Assembly: GCA_944393575.1 (NCBI GenBank)
Contig: CALYAP010000073.1
Span: 1 to 32,513 of the forward strand
Origin: an uncultured Clostridia bacterium
GTDB taxonomy: Bacteria > Bacillota > Dehalobacteriia > UBA4068
DNA: 32,513 nucleotides
Direction of reading: 5' to 3'
Under the pieces are notes generated by a model. It had not been told where the DNA came from and did no database searches. It saw only the letters and a program-made list of their open reading frames with translations. Of this stretch, positions 30,325-32,513 are shown piece by piece (position 1 is the first letter of the stretch; each line of letters opens with the position of its first letter). The translations under genes and the position numbers were made by a program.

Positions 30325-30400
30325 GAGCCATTAGCTCAGTCGGTAGAGCACCTGACTTTTAATCAGGGTGTCCGGCGTTCGAGTCGCCGATGGCTCACCA
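30325..30400 (+). tRNA. tRNA-Lys (anticodon TTT)
   Basis: The acceptor arms GAGCCAT (30325-30331) and ATGGCTC (30390-30396) pair fully. The anticodon TTT is at 30358-30360 in loop CTTTTAA, the D arm is AGCTCAGTCGGTAGAGC, and the T arm is CGGCG-TTCGAGT-CGCCG. A73 is followed by an encoded CCA (30398-30400). Only 4 bases separate it from tRNA-Gln, so they share one transcript. Confidence 0.97.
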
Positions 30401-30402
30401 AG

Positions 30403-30450
30403 AAAAGCCTGTTGGATATGGTTATCTAAACCAATTCTGGCAGGCTTTTT
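30403..30450 (+). terminator. Terminator of the tRNA cluster
   Basis: AAAAGCCTG (30403-30411) pairs perfectly with CAGGCTTTT (30441-30449), with an inner TTGG/CCAA stem, and is followed by further T. It starts 3 bases after the tRNA-Lys CCA. Confidence 0.85.
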
Positions 30451-30599
30451 GCTTATTGTTCGTCAAGTTTATTCTAGATAACTCCTTGTTTTTATGTCTT
30501 TGGGTAGAGAATAGTTGCCATTTATCTTAATTTAGCTGGTAGCAGCAGTCATGATTTTTTAGTAATGAGAATGAAAACAGCAGAGATGTAAATAGATCT

Positions 30600-31436
30600 T
30601 TATGCTAAAAAAGCTGCTATCTTGCTGCCATCGTCATATCCTTTTTGATATAAATTTAAAAATGCTTCTTTATTTTTGGTAAAAGTATCGACCCCGCAGT
30701 TGCTGGAAGGAGCTATCAGCAGCGCTTTTCCTGCTTGCTGCAATTTTTTTATTTCTTGAATCGCTTGATTATATAATTCATGGCGGTGTTTCAGCCTGTC
30801 GATGATCTGGGGATACTTCCTTAATATCCAGGAGAGGGGCAGCATATGTTTTTGCTTAGCTTTAACATAGTCAATAGTTCTGGTGAGCAGTACGATAATT
30901 TTTTCGCAGCCATCAGCTAAGGCCTTTTTATAGGGGATAGGGTCTGATACCCCGCCGTCAAAATAGAGGCGGCCTTTTACCGGATAGGGTTTGCATGCGG
31001 CCGGAATAGCACATGATGCTTTGAGAATATCATAGCTATCCTGGGCAATATCTTCTCTTGAAAAATAGGTTGGCTTTCCTGTCTCAGCATCGGTAGCCAC
31101 TACAAAAAATGGGCAGGTGGTTTGGCTAAATGCCTGATAATCAAGGGGATATTCGCCTCCTTGGTTGGTAAGGGTCGAATAAATATAATCTAGACTAAGA
31201 TAGTTTTTTTCTTTCAGCCAATTAGCAAGACTCATGTATTGCTTACGAAAACTATATTCAGCAAAAAAGACCAAGGTACGGCCACGTTGCCCAGCTAAAA
31301 AGGTGATCATATTAGCTGCGCCTGCCGATACGCCGATGCCATAGTCAATAGTAATCTTTTGGTCTAATAAATAATCGTAGATACCGGCAGTATATACTCC
31401 CCGCATACCTCCGCCCATATCGATCATGCCAATCAT
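30600..31436 (-). CDS. Patatin-like phospholipase (RssA/YlbK-type)
   Basis: With start ATG 31436 the protein has 278 residues; numbering here counts from the GTG at 31448. The oxyanion-hole motif GGGMRG (12-17), the nucleophile elbow GVSAG (39-43, S41) and the catalytic aspartate in DGG (164-166) form the Ser-Asp dyad of patatin lipases. The rest (FVVATDAETGKPTYF, SCAIPAACKPYPV) is typical of the bacterial branch, which hydrolyses acyl lipids at the membrane or in the cytosol. ATG 31436 is favoured because GAGGTGA lies 8 bases upstream, overlapping the alternative GTG. It is a single-gene unit with an extended -10 promoter. Confidence 0.92.
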   Translation of the reverse strand: MIGMIDMGGGMRGVYTAGIYDYLLDQKITIDYGIGVSAGAANMITFLAGQRGRTLVFFAEYSFRKQYMSLANWLKEKNYLSLDYIYSTLTNQGGEYPLDYQAFSQTTCPFFVVATDAETGKPTYFSREDIAQDSYDILKASCAIPAACKPYPVKGRLYFDGGVSDPIPYKKALADGCEKIIVLLTRTIDYVKAKQKHMLPLSWILRKYPQIIDRLKHRHELYNQAIQEIKKLQQAGKALLIAPSSNCGVDTFTKNKEAFLNLYQKGYDDGSKIAAFLA

Positions 31437-31484
31437 TCCTGGTATCACCTCATTTATCAGCAGCAGATTGTTCGCATAAAAACA

Positions 31485-31493
31485 ATTATATCA
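31485..31493 (-). promoter_or_regulatory. Extended -10 promoter of the patatin gene
   Basis: On the minus strand TGATATAAT gives a perfect TATAAT with the TGn extension, about 50 bases before the start codon. The -35 region is poor. Confidence 0.5.
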
Positions 31494-31644
31494 TTTAAGA
31501 GTAGTAGCATTTTAGATCATTAGCTGCATAAAATAATAATTTCTCTATCTTTTAATGCAAAACCTGTCTTGTTGTTTCTTTTTCAGCAGGACTGCGCGCT
31601 GTTCTAATATTATCATGGAATATTAGCAGAAAAAATATTATAAA

Positions 31645-31686
31645 AGCTGAAGTGTGACAGACTGTTCAGTCTATCATACTTCAGCT
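31645..31686 (-). terminator. 19-bp hairpin with minus-strand U tract
   Basis: The arms 31645-31663 and 31668-31686 pair with one mismatch and one G-T wobble around a GTTC loop (ends AGCTGAAGT / ACTTCAGCT). On the minus strand it is followed by TTTTATAATATTTTTT, as in an intrinsic terminator. No minus-strand gene lies upstream of it in the window, so what it would terminate is unclear; a small RNA or a mobile-element end are alternatives. Confidence 0.5.
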
Positions 31687-32004
31687 GACGTTTGTTTGAT
31701 AATATCTTGTTGTTTATGTTATAAAATTGCTGGATATTGCTTTATTGCTTAGTTTCATGTTTTATGAGTTAAGACGGTGTTTTTAGCGATAGAAGTGATA
31801 ATAAAAATATTAAAACTGTGGCAATAAAAAATTTTCAAAAAATTTGTCACAATATGAAGCTAACTACTCTATATAATAATAGGAGAAGAATTGCCTGCTA
31901 GTATTATCTGTTGTTTTGATTAAGATATCTAGTATTAATAAAGGATTATCGATAAATTTGTGGAAATAGAAGGTGCTATGCCTAATTTTTGGTTAACCTG
32001 ACTT

Positions 32005-32026
32005 TTCAGCTAATATTTTAGCTGAA
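32005..32026 (+). terminator. Weak terminator-like hairpin
   Basis: A perfect 9-bp stem TTCAGCTAA / TTAGCTGAA with a TATT loop is followed after 6 bases by a T-rich run (TGTTTCTTTCTTTTTA). A 7-codon ORF (MPNFWLT) with a nearby GAAGGTG ends just before it, which gives an attenuator-like layout that is unproven. Confidence 0.3.
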
Positions 32027-32057
32027 TTAGCTGTTTCTTTCTTTTTATCAAAAATGT

Positions 32058-32081
32058 ATAAGATATCCTATTATATCTTAT
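32058..32081 (+). promoter_or_regulatory. Operator-like palindrome before the XRE regulator gene
   Basis: ATAAGATAT (32058-32066) and ATATCTTAT (32073-32081) are perfect 9-base inverted arms with a 6-base spacer. A possible promoter TTATCA-N18-TATTAT (32045-32074) runs through it. The site is about 105 bases before the start codon and suits self-repression by the HTH protein. Confidence 0.4.
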
Positions 32082-32184
32082 AATAAGCTAGTATTTCTTG
32101 ATTGTCAAGAGTTTTTAAAGATTTTTTGTAATAAAAATGTTTGGTGCTTATTTTCTAATTTTATAAAAAGAGAGGTATTTAATT

Positions 32185-32513
32185 ATGGCAACACTTGGCA
32201 AGCGGATAAGAGAGGCGCGTGAAAATAAAGGTTTGCTGCAAACTCAGCTTGCCAAAATGATCGGTGCTCGTTCCGCCGGTGTAATTAGCAATTGGGAAAA
32301 TGATCTCAATAAACCGGATATTGATAAGATCATTGCCATGTGTAAGGCTATGGACGTTTCTATCAGCGTCTTGGTTGGCTATTCCGCTGAGGATGAATTT
32401 GTTTGTTCGCCATCCGAACAACGGATAATTGAAAAATACCGTTGTTTGAATGATCATGGCAAAACATCAGTCGATTTGATTTTAAACCATGAATATGAAG
32501 CGGTAGCGCCAAT
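32185..32513 (+). CDS. XRE-family HTH transcriptional regulator, 3'-truncated by window end
   Basis: The frame starts at ATG 32185 after AGAGGTATTTAATT and is still open at the right edge (109 codons). Residues about 5-65 form a Cro/CI helix-turn-helix: RIREARENKGLLQTQLAKMIG, then SAGVISNWENDLNKPDIDKIIAMCKAMDVSISVLVGY. Next is SPSEQRIIEKYRCLNDHGKTSVDLILNHEYE, the helical segment common in XRE repressors of Clostridia and their phages or mobile elements. The remaining part may add a short tail or a further domain. The AT-rich upstream region and the operator-like palindrome suggest autoregulation. An antisense ORF here is a shadow. Confidence 0.88.
   Translation, partial: MATLGKRIREARENKGLLQTQLAKMIGARSAGVISNWENDLNKPDIDKIIAMCKAMDVSISVLVGYSAEDEFVCSPSEQRIIEKYRCLNDHGKTSVDLILNHEYEAVAP

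Larger units (their letters stand above)
31494..32184. other. Long AT-rich gene-free stretch with hairpins
   Basis: Nearly 700 bases without a convincing ORF, and visibly richer in A and T than the genes around it. It holds a 19-bp near-perfect hairpin (31645-31686), a 9-bp hairpin (32005-32026) and an operator-like palindrome (32058-32081). Short SD-plus-start combinations exist (TTG after AGGAGA near 31881-31893, 10 codons; ATG 31978, 7 codons) but are too short to support. It could be the edge of an accessory element whose first gene is the XRE regulator. Confidence 0.5.

Noticed and set aside
30075-30400. tRNA cluster as an integration site with flanking direct repeats
   Set aside because: I found no second copy of a tRNA 3' end within the window and no integrase gene, so there is no positive evidence here.
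1-32513. CRISPR arrays, insertion sequences, rRNA genes
   Set aside because: No regularly spaced repeats, no transposase frames with terminal inverted repeats, and no rRNA-like segments were seen on either strand.

Overview
The window looks like chromosome of an anaerobic, endospore-forming member of the Bacillota (Clostridia-like). This rests on sporulation genes (yunB, spoIIP), strong AGGAGG-type ribosome binding sites, sigma-A-like TTGnnn-N17-TATAAT promoters, tRNA genes with encoded CCA ends, and many ferredoxin-type, flavodoxin-type and radical SAM proteins. I cannot name the genus from the sequence alone.

Layout. 1-303 is the tail of a B12-binding radical SAM protein. Next come a ferritin-like/VIT1 fusion (minus strand), yunB, a class A penicillin-binding protein, and a tight three-gene set (5506-7860: HcyBio/COG1900, NIL-ferredoxin, UPF0280/COG2122) that matches the methanogen sulfide-to-homocysteine system. 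yebC, an aldo/keto reductase with a ferredoxin tail, a lipoprotein, rpsT and spoIIP follow. From 12.0 to 17.9 kb lies an accessory redox/stress block: an AraC regulator, a GlcG-like protein with a Cys-rich DUF6485 protein behind a structured leader, an HxlR regulator divergent from flavodoxin-type reductases, a nitroreductase that has lost its middle, a flavin reductase, an MGMT and a DUF1624 membrane protein. This block sits between spoIIP and murJ-lepA, where related genomes usually have these housekeeping genes close together.

After lepA come a CBS-pair protein, pncB and an unusual radical SAM protein. On the minus strand is a two-gene unit with a serine-palmitoyltransferase-like enzyme and a short-chain dehydrogenase, which may form the first two steps of sphingoid base synthesis. 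Upstream of it on the same strand is a flavodoxin/ChrA/ChrA operon with a Fur-box-like palindrome over its promoter. Then follow tRNA-Cys, a small HTH/membrane-protein pair, a tRNA-His/Gln/Lys cluster, a patatin-like lipase, an AT-rich gene-free stretch of about 750 bases with several perfect or near-perfect hairpins, and the start of an XRE-type regulator that runs off the window.

The most notable points are the sphingolipid-type gene pair in a spore former, the complete archaeal-type homocysteine trio, two sigma-E-like promoters with identical 14-base spacers before the two sporulation genes, the in-frame internal deletion in the nitroreductase, and the structured leader before the GlcG/DUF6485 pair. 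No CRISPR array, insertion sequence or rRNA gene was seen.
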